Source of the DNA: Bufo bufo
Taxonomy: Eukaryota; Chordata; Amphibia; Anura; Bufonidae
Reading direction: 5' to 3'
DNA: 64,000 bases
Assembly (NCBI RefSeq): GCF_905171765.1
Contig: NC_053392.1
Coordinates: 395,712,119-395,776,118 of the forward strand
Shown here: positions 12,346-23,416 of the stretch, piece by piece
Layout of the letters: each line of letters starts with the position of its first letter
How positions within the stretch are numbered: position 1 is the stretch's first letter
The notes under the pieces: model-generated
Database searches by the model: none
What the model was told of the DNA's origin: nothing
Seen by the model: only the letters and a program-made list of their open reading frames with translations
Program-made: the position numbers and the translations under genes

Positions 12346-13347
12346 TGTCTCTAATCAGCTATAGAGCATGCTGTGGAGTATGGATTTAAAAATCTGCAGT
12401 GTTCCCAAATATCTACGCATTTAATTTCCACATAGCAAAAATGTGGTCTGTAATACCCCATTCACTAGCTCTGTACTGTACATAAAGGGTTGAGTTCAGT
12501 GCCTAGGGCAGCATAAGATGTACAGTAAATACAGCCCTGCTTGGGGTACTGCACCAAGTAATACAATGAGAATTGTATGCTCTTCCCATGATTGTGTAGG
12601 TTTCCTCTGTGAGCTCCAGTGCCCCCTTACAATTCTAAAACATCCTTATTAATTGGCACTCTACTAAAATCGACCCTTGACGGTGCATGAGAGTGCTTGA
12701 ATTATGTAAGTGTGAGCCCTTCTCTATACAGTGCTGCCAAATATCCCCCCGACTTTAGTTTCAGAAGATTCTATAGATTCAGAGAATGTAGTTTATTAAG
12801 TATATTTTGCTGCCAGGTATTAATAAAGCTTTTCAATCTGTTTTTTTTTTTTCTTAACTTTGCTTGGGTATAGTGCCTGTCAGCTTCAGGAAAATTAACC
12901 TGTCTTCTCATGCCGGATGCAATTTCTTTTTTATTACACCTGTCATGTTCACTTAATAAAGCCTGCCAAACCCTAAACTAGTCTCTGAGGGGACCAGGAA
13001 TGGTACTTGTAATTTTATTTAGTTTTGTTGTATTCTTTTACCCTTCAGTTATTGCTGACAATAAATGAAATTGATCCCACTGAACTGGGTGAAAACATTC
13101 CCAGTCTAAATGCTGCAATATTGAGGTCTATAATAACGAACAATCTGCACATGACCGGTTCCATTTTATTTAAAGTATACAAAAAGAAATATATGCATAT
13201 TAAATATCTCATGCAGCAATTCGGAATTTGGCTACTTAAAGGTGATATTCAGATGAGTGTTAGAGGATTACATAGATAATATTCCATACCCTATTATTGT
13301 TTTTGGAAATAGTTCCTTTAGCTGTAGACAGCCATAATAAAGTGACA
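12346..13347. other. no feature seen
   Basis: AT-rich sequence with a T-run near 12841 and short open frames without motifs. No element boundary is recognised before the TA at 13348. Confidence 0.4.
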
Positions 13348-13349
13348 TA

Positions 13350-14288
13350 CAGTACAGACCAAAAGTTTGGACACACCTTTTCATTCAAAGAGTTTTCTTT
13401 ATTTTCATGACTATGAAGGCATCAAAACTATGAATTAACACATGTGGAATTATATACATAACAAACAAGTGTGAAACAACTGAAAATATGTCATATTCTA
13501 GGTTCTTCAAAGTAGCCACCTTTTGCTTTGATTACTGCTTTGCACACTCTTGGCATTCTGTTGATGAGCTTCAAGAGGTAGTCCCCTGAAATGGTCTTCC
13601 AACAATCTTGAAGGAGTTCCCAGAGATGCTAAGCACTTGTTGGCCCTTTTGCCTTCACTCTACGGTCCAGCTCAGCCCAAACCATCTCGATTGGGTTCAG
13701 GTCCGGTGACTGTGGAGGCCAGGTCATCTGGCGCAGCACCCCATCACTCTGCTTCATGGTCAAATAGCCCTTACTTTCAAAGTTTTCCCAATTTTTCGGC
13801 TGACTGACTGACCTTCATTTCTTAAAGTAATGATGGCCACTCAATTTTCTTTACTTAGCTGCTTTTTTCTTGCCATAATACAAATTCTAACAGTCTATTC
13901 AGTAGGACTATCAGCTGTGTATCCACCTGACTTCTCCTCAACGCCACTGATGGTCCCAACCTCATTTATAAGGCAAGAAATCCCACTTATTAAACCTGAC
14001 AGGGCACACCTGTGAAGTGAAAACCATTTCAGGGGACTACCTCTTGAAGCTCATCAAGAGAATGCCAAGAGTGTGCAAAGCAGTAATCAAAGCAAAATGT
14101 GGCTACTTTGAAGAACCTAGAATATGACATATTTTCAGTTGTTTCACACTTGTTTGTTATGTATATAATTCCACATGTGTTAATTAATAGTTTTGATGCC
14201 TTCAGTGTGAATCTACAATTTTCATAGTCATGAAAATAAAGAAAACTCTTTGAATGAGAAGGTGTGTACAAACTTTTGGTCTGTACTG
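13350..14288. mobile_element. fold-back, internally deleted Tc1 element
   Basis: The tips are CAGTACAGACCAAAAG and its complement, flanked by TA at 13348-13349 and 14289-14290. At 939 bp it is shorter than a normal Tc1 of about 1.6 kb. The outer 240 bp at each side are inverted copies that include not only the terminal repeat but also the end of the transposase gene (GCAAAGCAGTAATCAAAGC on the right, its complement on the left). The right end is therefore a duplicated, inverted 3' end. The centre keeps only a joined remnant of transposase. It can move only if a related transposase is supplied. Confidence 0.9.
13491..13876 (-). pseudogene. Tc1 transposase remnant, central part deleted
   Basis: The minus strand starts with a typical Tc1 N-terminus (MARKKQLSKE) at 13876 and keeps about 38 codons of the helix-turn-helix region. 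It then jumps to the C-terminal catalytic end with [19 protein letters not shown] and a final KGGYFEE. The region holding the first two catalytic aspartates is gone. An in-frame stop also occurs soon after the start and another in the C-terminal part. It would have bound terminal repeats and cut at TA; it is now non-functional. Confidence 0.85.
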
Positions 14289-14548
14289 TATGTTAATATT
14301 GCATGATAAAGTGCTAATAGATTATTTAAATTGTCTCAAAAGGAACTCACATGATATAAGGAACAAGTTGCAAAACCATGCAAACCTCTTGGCTGGTTAG
14401 CCTTTAAGAGGACCTGTCCCTTCTCCTACCATGTCTATTTTACAATAGTAACTATTTACATTCCCCATAAATTAACAATTCTGGAGTCTTTGTTGTGCCA
14501 TGCCTCTATTATTCTTGCTAGAATTTAATGAATTAATTACCAACAGTC

Positions 14549-14565
14549 TGCAATAAAGGTCTATC
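14549..14565. repeat. left target-site duplication of the Penelope-like dimer
   Basis: TGCAATAAAGGTCTATC here is repeated exactly at 19656-19672, on the far side of the two Penelope-like copies. A 17-bp duplication is close to the 10-16 bp usually reported for these elements. Confidence 0.85.
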
Positions 14566-14920
14566 ACAGTAAAAACTGCCGGCACTCACTCAATGTTGCA
14601 CGTTGCACGGGATAGGAGAAAATCTCTGCGAATATTCAAAGAAAATCCCAGCAGTCGTCGTGTCTTCAGGTATATGATGTTTTTATTGCATCAAATCAAA
14701 AGATGTCCTCAATGCAGGAAGCGTTTCGGCTAGCATGCCTTTATCAACAGGTACAGGTATACAAAATGACCAAGTATATATAATGGGATAACTCCTCCCC
14801 TTGTGACATCATCACCAACTCCCATCACCTGCACAGGTGGTGGGAGGGGTAAGTAGCATCAAAAGTATCAATCAATATGTCAAAAGCTGTAAAACAGGGG
14901 TCATGTCTCAAACTGTGCTT

Positions 14921-14927
<7 letters not shown>

Positions 14928-14960
<33 letters not shown>
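14928..14960. repeat. (TA)n microsatellite
   Basis: Pure TA repeat within the 3' UTR of the left Penelope-like copy. The right copy has a shorter TA run plus a T-run at about 19331-19371, at the matching place. Confidence 0.9.
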
Positions 14961-14961
<1 letters not shown>

Positions 14962-15073
14962 ACCACAAACCATATTTCATATTTCCTTGTGCATGAGATC
15001 CCTCAATGGATAATTGATGTCTGAAAAATAAAGGTTATATATCAATAACGCAACATCAGATATGCATGATCTC

Positions 15074-17170
15074 CTAATCTCTGTTAAGGCCCTTAGGGTG
15101 CAGAGTATCCAACATATGGATCCAATATACCTCTCTACGTAATAGCAGCTTCTTCAAATCCCCTCCTCTCCTAGGTCTTTTAACCTGTTCCAATACCTGG
15201 AACCTCAGTTGAGCTATCCCATGTTTGCACTGATTGAAATGAAATGGGATAGGTAACATTAAGTTCTTAGTTCGAATAGTAGATTTATGTTTCCCAATAC
15301 GATCCCTAATCGTTTGTGTGGTCTCTCCAATATATAATAAGCCACAGGGGCATTTTATCAAATAAATCACATTAGTGGATTCACATGTGAAAAAACCTTC
15401 AATTGAAAAAGGTCGCCCACTATGTGGATGATAAAATGTAGAACCTCTAATTATATGGGAACATTGAGAACAGTGCAAACATGGGAATGTGCCCTTACGT
15501 TGAGTTGCTAATACCATTTGTTTTAACGTCTTTTTTGTACTCCCAATGTCAGAATGTACAAGTTTATCCCTATAACTAGGATTCTTCTTGTTACATATCA
15601 AAGGAGGATTTTTTAACTCTTCTATAGTAGGATAAGCCTTCTCCAACAAGTGCCAGTGTCTACGTATAATATTAACCAGTTTCTGGTTATAGGGATGAAA
15701 CTTATGTACAAGTGCCACTCTAGATAATTTAGTTTGCGCTGATTTATCAGGATTAGTAAATTCTCTTCTAGTTTTACTCAAAATTGAATGGGGATAACCC
15801 CTTTGTTCAAATCTATGAGTCATCTCATTAATCCTGATAAGTTGCATGTCAGGGTCAGACACAATTCGCTGCACTCGCTGATACTGGGATTTCGGGATAG
15901 CCCTCTTTAATGCTGGTGGGTGAGAACTTGAGAAATGAAGAATGCTGTTCCTGTCCGTATCCTTTCTAAACAGGTCTGTGGATAGTATACCGCATTGATC
16001 CTTTTTCACCATCGTATCAAGGAACCTCACTTTATGATTGTCATAGACTAATGTAAATTGTAACCCTTCATGTGCATGGTTCAAGTGATCGAGGAAGAAC
16101 AACAGGGTCTCCTGTGACCCCGCCAATATGCATAAAATGTCATCTATAAATCTCTTCCAAACGAGGACATTATTTCTAAACCAACTGGTATTGTATACAT
16201 GTAAATCCTCAAAATCTGACATATATGCATTTGCATAGGGCGGGGCCACATTCGACCCCATCGCGGGCCCTCTCCGCTGAGGGTAATAGTAATCCTCAAA
16301 CATGAAATAATTTTCATATAACACAAGTTTTAATAAATGCAGAAAAAATTCCTGTTCTTCCTTAGTATACTTACTACTACCTAACAATGATCTAACTGCT
16401 TCCATGCCAATTACATGGTCGATAGAGGTATATAAACTAACCACATCTATAGTTACCAAGAGACTATCAGAGGGGACAGATTCTAAACTGGCAATTGTGT
16501 TAAGAAAATGTTGCGTATCAGAAAAAAAAGATTTAGTATCCTTAATTAAAGGAGTCAATGCCTTTTCTAGCACAATTGCCAGGGGTGATAATATTGACCC
16601 TACAGAGGCTACAATAGGTCGCCCTGGAGGGTCCACTAAGGTCTTGTGCACCTTAGGCAAAATGTAGAAAACCGGGGTGATGGGTGTATGATTAGGAACG
16701 TATGCAATTTTCCATCAACAACCCCTAGGGATAAGAAATGGTTAACAGTTTGCACGATTTTATCCTTAATACGAAACACTGGATCACCCGACAATTTTTC
16801 ATCAGTATTTCCATCCGAAAGTTGGCGCATAACTTCTGCAACATATTTTCAAAAAAAATTATTCAAATCGATATCAAACTGAAAAGAATCGAATGTAGTC
16901 AATGGACTAAAAGAAAGTCCTTTTTGTAGAGCTTTCATTTGATCGAAATTAAAACTCCTGGAAGACAAATTAATCACAAGAGACGTGCTCTTACCTGAGA
17001 GCGCGTCTAGATCGCTTGACTCGATCCCATCCCTTCGCCAGCGTCTGCGATGCTTCCGGCCTGCGCGCCTCGCGCGCCTCCTCCTCCACGCGGACGCCGA
17101 CCGCCCCTCCGAGAAAAAGAGCGAGTCTCCTGGGGTCCCGCGGATTCGTTTCCCGAACTGGAGGAGGCTT
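15074..17170 (-). pseudogene. Penelope-like reverse transcriptase/GIY-YIG endonuclease, left copy
   Basis: The open part from 16660 to 15074 is 528 codons. RT motif A is TIDVVSLYTS (Asp72 in that frame), motif B is RRGPAMGSNVA (131-139) and the catalytic box is FIDD (171-174). A cysteine cluster CLHCSQC (394-400) precedes the GIY-YIG nuclease: VIY at 431, YIG at 443, Arg at 452-454 and the metal-binding Glu at about 510 in REVYW. Upstream, a 4-bp deletion near 16700 shifts the frame. Near 16850 a stop marks a junction where about 100 codons present in the right copy (17168-17486) are missing. The N-terminus is very basic (RRRRARRAGRKHRRRWRR). The family copies its RNA at a nicked target. Catalytic motifs survive, but the N-terminal break makes it a pseudogene. 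Confidence 0.9.
16985..17165 (-). other. CpG-rich N-terminal/5' segment of the Penelope-like element
   Basis: This patch is far richer in G+C and CpG than anything around it and is open on both strands. On the minus strand it reads into LSSRSFNFDQMKALQKGLSF, which fits the start of a Penelope-like protein, so minus is the likely coding strand. Upstream of that comes an arginine-rich run. It may also include the element's promoter. Its orientation relative to the neighbouring segment at 17168 suggests that it has been inverted. Confidence 0.55.
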
Positions 17171-19237
17171 AAGCACATTTTGTGGAATCTCATGAAAAAT
17201 CGCATGGTGTGCATGAGGTTGAGGAGGGACATTCTGGCCTACGCCTAGCTGATCTAGGTTTGAAGATTAAGAGTCATTTTATGCCTCCTAAGATATACCA
17301 CCCTATAGAGACTTATGTTCATCTAGTTAATAAAGATATACAGAGCCAGATGGATTGGATAAAGAGGGGTGAATTACGGTTTTCGCATAATGTGACACTG
17401 CAAGATAAAATGGCTATTCGATCATTAATGGAGGATAAAGATCTTGTCCTAAAGCCTGCAGATAAAGGCGGCGCAAAATATGTCGCAGAAGTTATGCGCC
17501 AACTATCGGATGGAAATACTTATGAAAAATTGTCGGGTGATCCAGTGTTTCGTATTAAGGATAAAATCGTGCAAACTGTTAACCATTTCTTATCCCTAGG
17601 GGTTATTGATGGAAAATTGCATACGTTCCTGATTAATCATACACCCATCACCCCGGTTTTCTACATTTTGCCTAAGGTGCACAAGACCTTAGTGGACCCT
17701 CCGGGGCGACCTATTGTAGCCTCTGTAGGGTCAATATTATCACCCCTGGCAATTGTGCTAGAAAAGGCATTGACTCCTTTAATTAAGGATACTAAATCTT
17801 TTTTGTCTGATACGCAACATTTTCTTAACACAATTGCCAGTTTAGAATCTGTTCCCTCTGGTAGTCTCTTGGTAACTATAGATGTGGTTAGTTTATATAC
17901 CTCTATCGACCATGTAATTGGCATGGAAGCAGTTAGATCATTGTTAGGTAGTAGTAAGTATCCTAAGGAAGAACAGGAATATTTTCTGCATTTATTAAAA
18001 CTTGTGTTATATGAAAATTATTTCATGTTTGAAGATGACTACTACCTTCAGCGGCGAGGGACTGCGATGGGGTCGAATGTGCCCCTGCCCTATGCAAATG
18101 CATATATGTCAGATTTTGAGGATTTACATGTATACAATACCAGTTGGTTTCGAAATAATGTCCTTGTTTGGAAGAGATTTATAGATTACATTTTTTGCAT
18201 ATGGGCAGGGTCACAGGAGACCCTGTTGTTCTTCCTCGATCACTTGAACCATGCACATGAAGGGTTACAATTTACATTAGTCTATGACAATCATAAAGTG
18301 AGCTTCCTTGATACGATGGTGAAAAAGGATCAATGTGGTATACTATCCACAGACCTGTTTAGAAAGGATACGGACAGGAACAGCATTCTTCATTTCTTAA
18401 GTTCTCACCCACCAGCATTAAAGAGGGCTATCCCGAAATCCCAGTATCAGCGAGTGCAGCGAATTGTGTCTGACCCTGACATGCAACTTATCAGGATTAA
18501 TGAGATGACTCATAGATTTGAACAAAGGGGTTATCCCCATTCAATTTTGAGTAAAACTAGAAGAGAACTTACTAATCCTGATAAATCAGCGCAAACTAAA
18601 TTATCTAGAGTGGCACTTGTACATAAGTTTCATCCCTATAACCAGAAACTGGATAATATTATACGTAGACACTGGCACTTGTTGGAGAAGGCTTATCCTA
18701 CTATAGAAGAGTTAAAAAATCCCCCTTTGATATGTAACAAGAAGAATCCTAGTTATAGGGATAAACTTGTACATTCTGATATTGGGAGTGCAAAATAGAC
18801 GTTAAAACAAATGGTATTAGCAACTCAACGTAAGGGCACATTCCCATGTTTGCACTGTTTATCATCCACATAGTGGGTGACCTTTTTCAATTGAAGGTTT
18901 TTTCAAATGTGAATCCACTATTGTGATTTATTTGATATAATGCCCCTGTGGCTTATTATATATTGGAGAGACCACACAAACGATTAGGGATCGTATTGGG
19001 AAACATAAATCTACTATTCGAACTAAGAACTTAATGTTACTTATCCCATTTCATTTCGATCTGTGCAAACATGGGATAGCTCAACTGAGGTTCCAGGTAT
19101 TGGAACAGGTTAAAAGACCTAGGAGAGGAGGGGATTTGAAGAAGCTGCTATTACGTAGAGAGGCATATTGGATGCATATGTTGGATACTCTGCACCCTAG
19201 GGGCCTTAACATAGATTATGAGATCATGCATATCTGA
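17170..19237 (+). pseudogene. Penelope-like reverse transcriptase/GIY-YIG endonuclease, right copy
   Basis: It is open from 17182 to 18798 (538 codons) and closely matches the left copy, with extra N-terminal sequence that the left copy lacks (HFMPPKIYHPIETYVHLVNK, KPADKGGA). The catalytic box reads FIDY instead of FIDD (18178-18189), so the second metal-binding aspartate is lost. A K-to-stop change gives TAG at 18796-18798. A deletion of about 35 nt near 18860 removes part of the cysteine cluster, and another stop lies in the first GIY-YIG strand. The downstream nuclease part is open again at 19034-19237. It is inactive both as polymerase and as nuclease. Confidence 0.9.
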
Positions 19238-19330
19238 TGTTGCGTTATTGATATATAACCTTTATTTTTCAGACATCAATTATCCATTGAGGGATCTCAT
19301 ACACCAGGAAATATGAAATATGATTTGTGG

Positions 19331-19370
<40 letters not shown>

Positions 19371-19655
19371 TGAAGCACAGTTTGAGACATGAACCCTGTT
19401 TTACAGCTTTTGACATATTGATTGATACTTTTGATTGCTACTTACCCCTCCCACCACCTGTGCAGGTGATGGGAGTTGGTGATGATGTCACAAGGGGAGG
19501 AGTTATCCCATTATATATACTTGGTCATTTTGTATACCTGTACCTGTTGATAAAGGCATGCTAGCCGAAACGCGTCCTGGATTGAGGACATCTTTTAATT
19601 TGATGCAATAAAAACATTATATACCTGAAGACACGACGACTGCTGGGATTTTCTT

Positions 19656-19672
19656 TGCAATAAAGGTCTATC
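19656..19672. repeat. right target-site duplication of the Penelope-like dimer
   Basis: Exact second copy of TGCAATAAAGGTCTATC from 14549-14565. Confidence 0.85.
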
Positions 19673-20957
19673 TGTGTGTTACCAGTGGAGGGTGTGTCCC
19701 TACAAATAATCCAATCAGTGCTGCCAGTGGCATTCTATGCAGTGACCCATTCTCAACTGGTAACACCCAGGTGGACCAGATGGCCAGGCAGCTGGCAATT
19801 CATGCATAAAATTTCATTAGGAATAAAAGAGGATTGATGCCCAGAGTCACAAGAATAGAAGCTTTAGAATTATTACATGTAAAACGCAAGTAGTTACTAA
19901 AACAGAAATTTCAGGAGAGGTGTCAGGTACTCTTTAAGAGATTATTTGAAGTGCCCAATGACTACTTCACTAGACAAGTGACTCAAGGTAGGCTAAGTTA
20001 TTCCTTTTTGTCAATCAGCAGATAGTTATGTAATGGATTTACATGACAAGCATGTTAACCGCTGACTTGACACCTCCGATAGTTGTCAGCCAAATGCTCG
20101 CACACATGCATGCATGGTTTGGCCCAGCGTGCATGTGCTTTCAAAGGGGAGTTGGTTGCTGCCAAACTCTACTAGGAACTGCTTACCTTCCCTGACAACA
20201 AAATGATTGGGCATGTAAAAATACAAATTCTCAACCCTCTTCCCCTGACCTCTGCCACTGGGGAGAACCAGGAAGCTTTCCCATACCTATTAGATGGTCA
20301 TCCATTGCCCCCTAAAAAAGGGCACATTTGGCTGACAGTAATCTAATGTGTATGGCTAGCGGTTGATGCCATTGAGACATCGGATAGCTGCTCCACTTTA
20401 ATTTGATTTGTCTCCATGAAATCTAATATTCCTTGGAGACATTCAATCCACAAGTGGATCTTCTAGATACCAATGTGAAATGTTACAAGGCTGGGATTTC
20501 CTAAATTATGAAGCAGTTTTATTAGCAGATCCTAGACATTTTTTATCACAGGAGATTTTTGACAAAATTCTGAACAAAAGGCAATTTAAATCAAAGGTGT
20601 TTTGCTTAGGCTATATTAACACAGCCTTTAAAATGGTCCAATCAATTGTATGAGGGCTGTCAGGCCGTGAAAATGGACAAAGTAGGACATGCACTATTTC
20701 TTGATGACCAATATTTACATTCTGTTAAAAATACACCCACGGACTGTCATTGTTCTGAAAACAGATGTATGGAAGCCGTTAAAAAACACCATTGCGCAGC
20801 CATTTTTCACAGTCATGTGAATGTAGCCTTAGAATGTTGTGGCCATGGATTCCATAAATGCAATCTATGTAATTATGACATTTTTAAATTGCTATTTATA
20901 CTTTAAATATTACAGAAAACAATTTTTTTTTTTAACCCTGGATATGACAATAAATTA
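19673..20957. other. no feature seen
   Basis: Mixed-composition sequence without a recognised gene or repeat end. The 86-codon open frame at 20646-20906 has no known motif. Confidence 0.4.
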
Positions 20958-21010
20958 TTTTGTAATAATGATAATAATAATAATAATAATAATAATGACA
21001 ATAATAATCA
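20958..21010. repeat. (TAA)n microsatellite, interrupted
   Basis: AATAATAATA-type triplet repeat with a few GATAAT and GACAAT interruptions. Confidence 0.9.
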
Positions 21011-22616
21011 ATTAACCCTTAGCCTTGATCAGTGGGAGAAAGCTTCAAGACGAACTGAAATCTTTTAAGCGGGATTACAAATGAGTTCTGCTGTATTGTT
21101 CTGAAATGAAAAATCCTTTTTCGAAGCACTGCGAAATAGATAAAATAATATGGGTGGATGAGGAATGGAAGATGCATGCTTCACTAAGAACAAAGCAGGC
21201 AATTTCATGGCTCTAGTCGCAACGGCATCCGATTTAGCCAGAACCACTAGATAGATTTAGGCATTTGGAAGATGGGAAGTACGTGCTTTGCTTTCCCACA
21301 TCCCCCACCAAGTTCCATTCATCTCCATAAACAGGTGCAAGGCTAGTGAACCTTGTATAACACACGGCATTGCTGTGATTTCAAATGCAGTATAGTAAAG
21401 CATTGCATGGAGAACGCAGGGTTTCTAATGACAGTTGTGTCCATGTTCTCATTAAACAATGCAAATATTTCAAATGCAAATATTTCATCATTTCTCGATG
21501 ATGGCGATTTCTGCAACAGTTTCTGAGCTACTTAATCAGCAATGGTTGTATAGATCTGCATGAATGGAGACACGTTTGTCCATGTTCCTATGTGTCAACC
21601 AAGTGTTCGTCTTGTTTGCCTTGCTTTAACACCAGACTATCTAATTTAATCTATGATGTCCTTAGGAGCATTGTCTTTGTCCTGTATTGATTCAGGCCGT
21701 CTTCAGCTCTCGGGAGAGAATTCTTCAGCATGCTCGTGCATAGCATTTCTTAATTTCTCTTATCGCAGGACTGTGCTGTATTTATAATGACCTCTCTTTG
21801 TATCTATACAGAGGTTGCTTTATAACAGACGCTCAGCTCAATCTTCTGTGTTGACCGGGAAGAAAGCATTTCCACAGAGAATCAAAACCTTCTTTTCTTT
21901 TGTCAATCTGTAAGAGATGAAATTGGACACAGTGGATAGAATTGGCAGAACCATAGCCGCAACCTTAACCTTGTTTATACCTAAAATCGAAAAAATAAAA
22001 AAATAAATTAAATAAATTACTCTTATGAAGTGAAATAAATAATATAATAATGAGGCGCCAAGCGGAACTGGCATCATAGTCCACACTAGTATGACTTAGA
22101 TAAATTGTTTGTCAGTTTCCTTTCACATGCATGGCTTTCAGAGGTCCTTAAGGTCTGGACAGCCTTTGCTACTTTTACGGTTTAAATGTGGAAACAAAAG
22201 CCATTTCTTATTTCCATAGATTGTCATTGTCACTGCTTCACAGGAATCTTTTTCCCATATGTAATTCTTGCTTGGTCTGTATCCATCTCATCGCCCCCGT
22301 GAAAAGAAAATTCTCTTCACGCATTTACACAGTGAGACTGCTAAAGAGCATAACATTTCCAAACTACTTGTAATGTCTGTCATTGATATGTACTGTATCT
22401 ATGTATATAGAGAAATGAGCAAAGTTTAGAAAAATTTGATTTGGCTGCTTCCCTGAACTTCAACGAGAAATTCCATTTGTTATGAATTACTTCAACATGA
22501 ATAATTTTACATTGTATGTAGCAGTTGCAATGATGGGGAACTGTGATCGCGCTGCTCCGGTCATTTAACCCCTCATATACTGTGTTCAACACTAATCACG
22601 GTATCTGTGACTCACA
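21011..22616. other. single-copy-looking sequence
   Basis: No palindrome, terminal repeat or tandem array is evident, and no exon is recognised. The part at about 21480-21880 lacks homopolymer runs and element phrases, so it is a candidate for conserved non-coding DNA. Confidence 0.35.
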
Positions 22617-23061
22617 TTAAATTTGTTGTCTCATCTGAGACCATGGGGGCATATCGTTAGGATATGCCCCCATTGACTGATAGGTGCGGGTCCCACTGCT
22701 GGGACCCACACCTATCTCCTAAATGGAGCCCTGAAAGTGGTGAAGGGCATACTGCGCATGTGCAGCTGCACTCCATTCATTTCTATGGGGCGCCGAAAAT
22801 AGTCAAGCGCTGGCTCAGCTATTTCCGTAGGGACCATAGAAGTGAATGGGATTAGTGGCCGATCATGTTCGGTGCACTCCCGTTGACTTCTATGGGGAGA
22901 GTGCTTGGTGGTGGCCAGACAGGAGACCTCCAGCCACCACTTTGCCCACTCTGTTCTCGATATAGGTGTGTAGTCCCAACGGTGAGACCCACACCTATCA
23001 GACAACGGAGACATATCCTAGCAATATGCCCCCATTGTCCCAGAAGAAACAACCCCTTTAA
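22617..23061. repeat. T2/Kolobok-like MITE
   Basis: The right tip is AACAACCCCTTTAA and the left tip a decayed TTAAATTTGTTGTC. The arms contain GGGGGCATATC and ATATGCCCCC, and ATAGGTGCGGGTCCCAC against GTGAGACCCACACCTAT, in opposite orientation. ATTTCTATGGGGCGCC and CTTCTATGGGGAGAG repeat internally. It is non-coding. Confidence 0.75.
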
Positions 23062-23416
23062 GCTGTTCAGGGGTTAATTAGGGGTTAAAAAAATTATACT
23101 CACTTCATCCACTTGCTCGCAGAGAGGCCGTCCACCATTTTAGGAAATATTGATTTGTTACCACGAAGCGGGAGGACATTCGGCTTTGTGGCAAATAGAA
23201 TTTTTCCTAAAATTTGTATCAAAGTCCACTTTGGACACTTTGATTCGCTCAACACTAACATATATATATATATTAGTGATGGGTGAATCGGTTTGTATTG
23301 CTACGTACAAATCCGATACAGTTATGACAGTAATTTATAGTCCCTCTACCATAGATAAATTACTGTAATGAGGGAATGGGATTCATACATAGCAGAACAA
23401 ACTGATTTACTAAATA
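23062..23416. other. repeat-like sequence around a Tc1 insertion site
   Basis: Contains a short (TA)n near 23262 and then TTAGTGATGGGTGAATCGG at about 23273, similar to the TAGTGATGAGCG hAT-type tip at 33939. The Tc1 element at 23417 interrupts it. Confidence 0.4.

Larger units (their letters stand above)
14566..19655. mobile_element. head-to-head pair of Penelope-like elements in one insertion
   Basis: Two Penelope-like copies lie 5' to 5' with their 3' ends outward. The left copy is on the minus strand (about 17170 down to 14643) and the right on the plus strand (about 17170 to 19655). The outer ends match in inverse (CCCAGCAGTCGTCGTGTC left, GACACGACGACTGCTGGG right), and both carry GCAATAAAAA-type 3' signals and TA repeats at matching places. 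Left of the left arm is an extra 77-bp tail (14566-14642), comparable to the short tail described for Penelope-like elements. A single 17-bp duplication flanks the whole, so this was one insertion event. Confidence 0.9.

Noticed and set aside
16930..17000. Possible intron in the Penelope-like element (GTAAGAG to TTCCAG, about 37 bp)
   Set aside because: It is far too short for a vertebrate intron, and the frame stays open through it.
16985..17248. Plus-strand open frame across the CpG-rich patch
   Set aside because: It is open by composition only. The minus strand continues into recognisable Penelope-like protein sequence, so plus is taken as a shadow.
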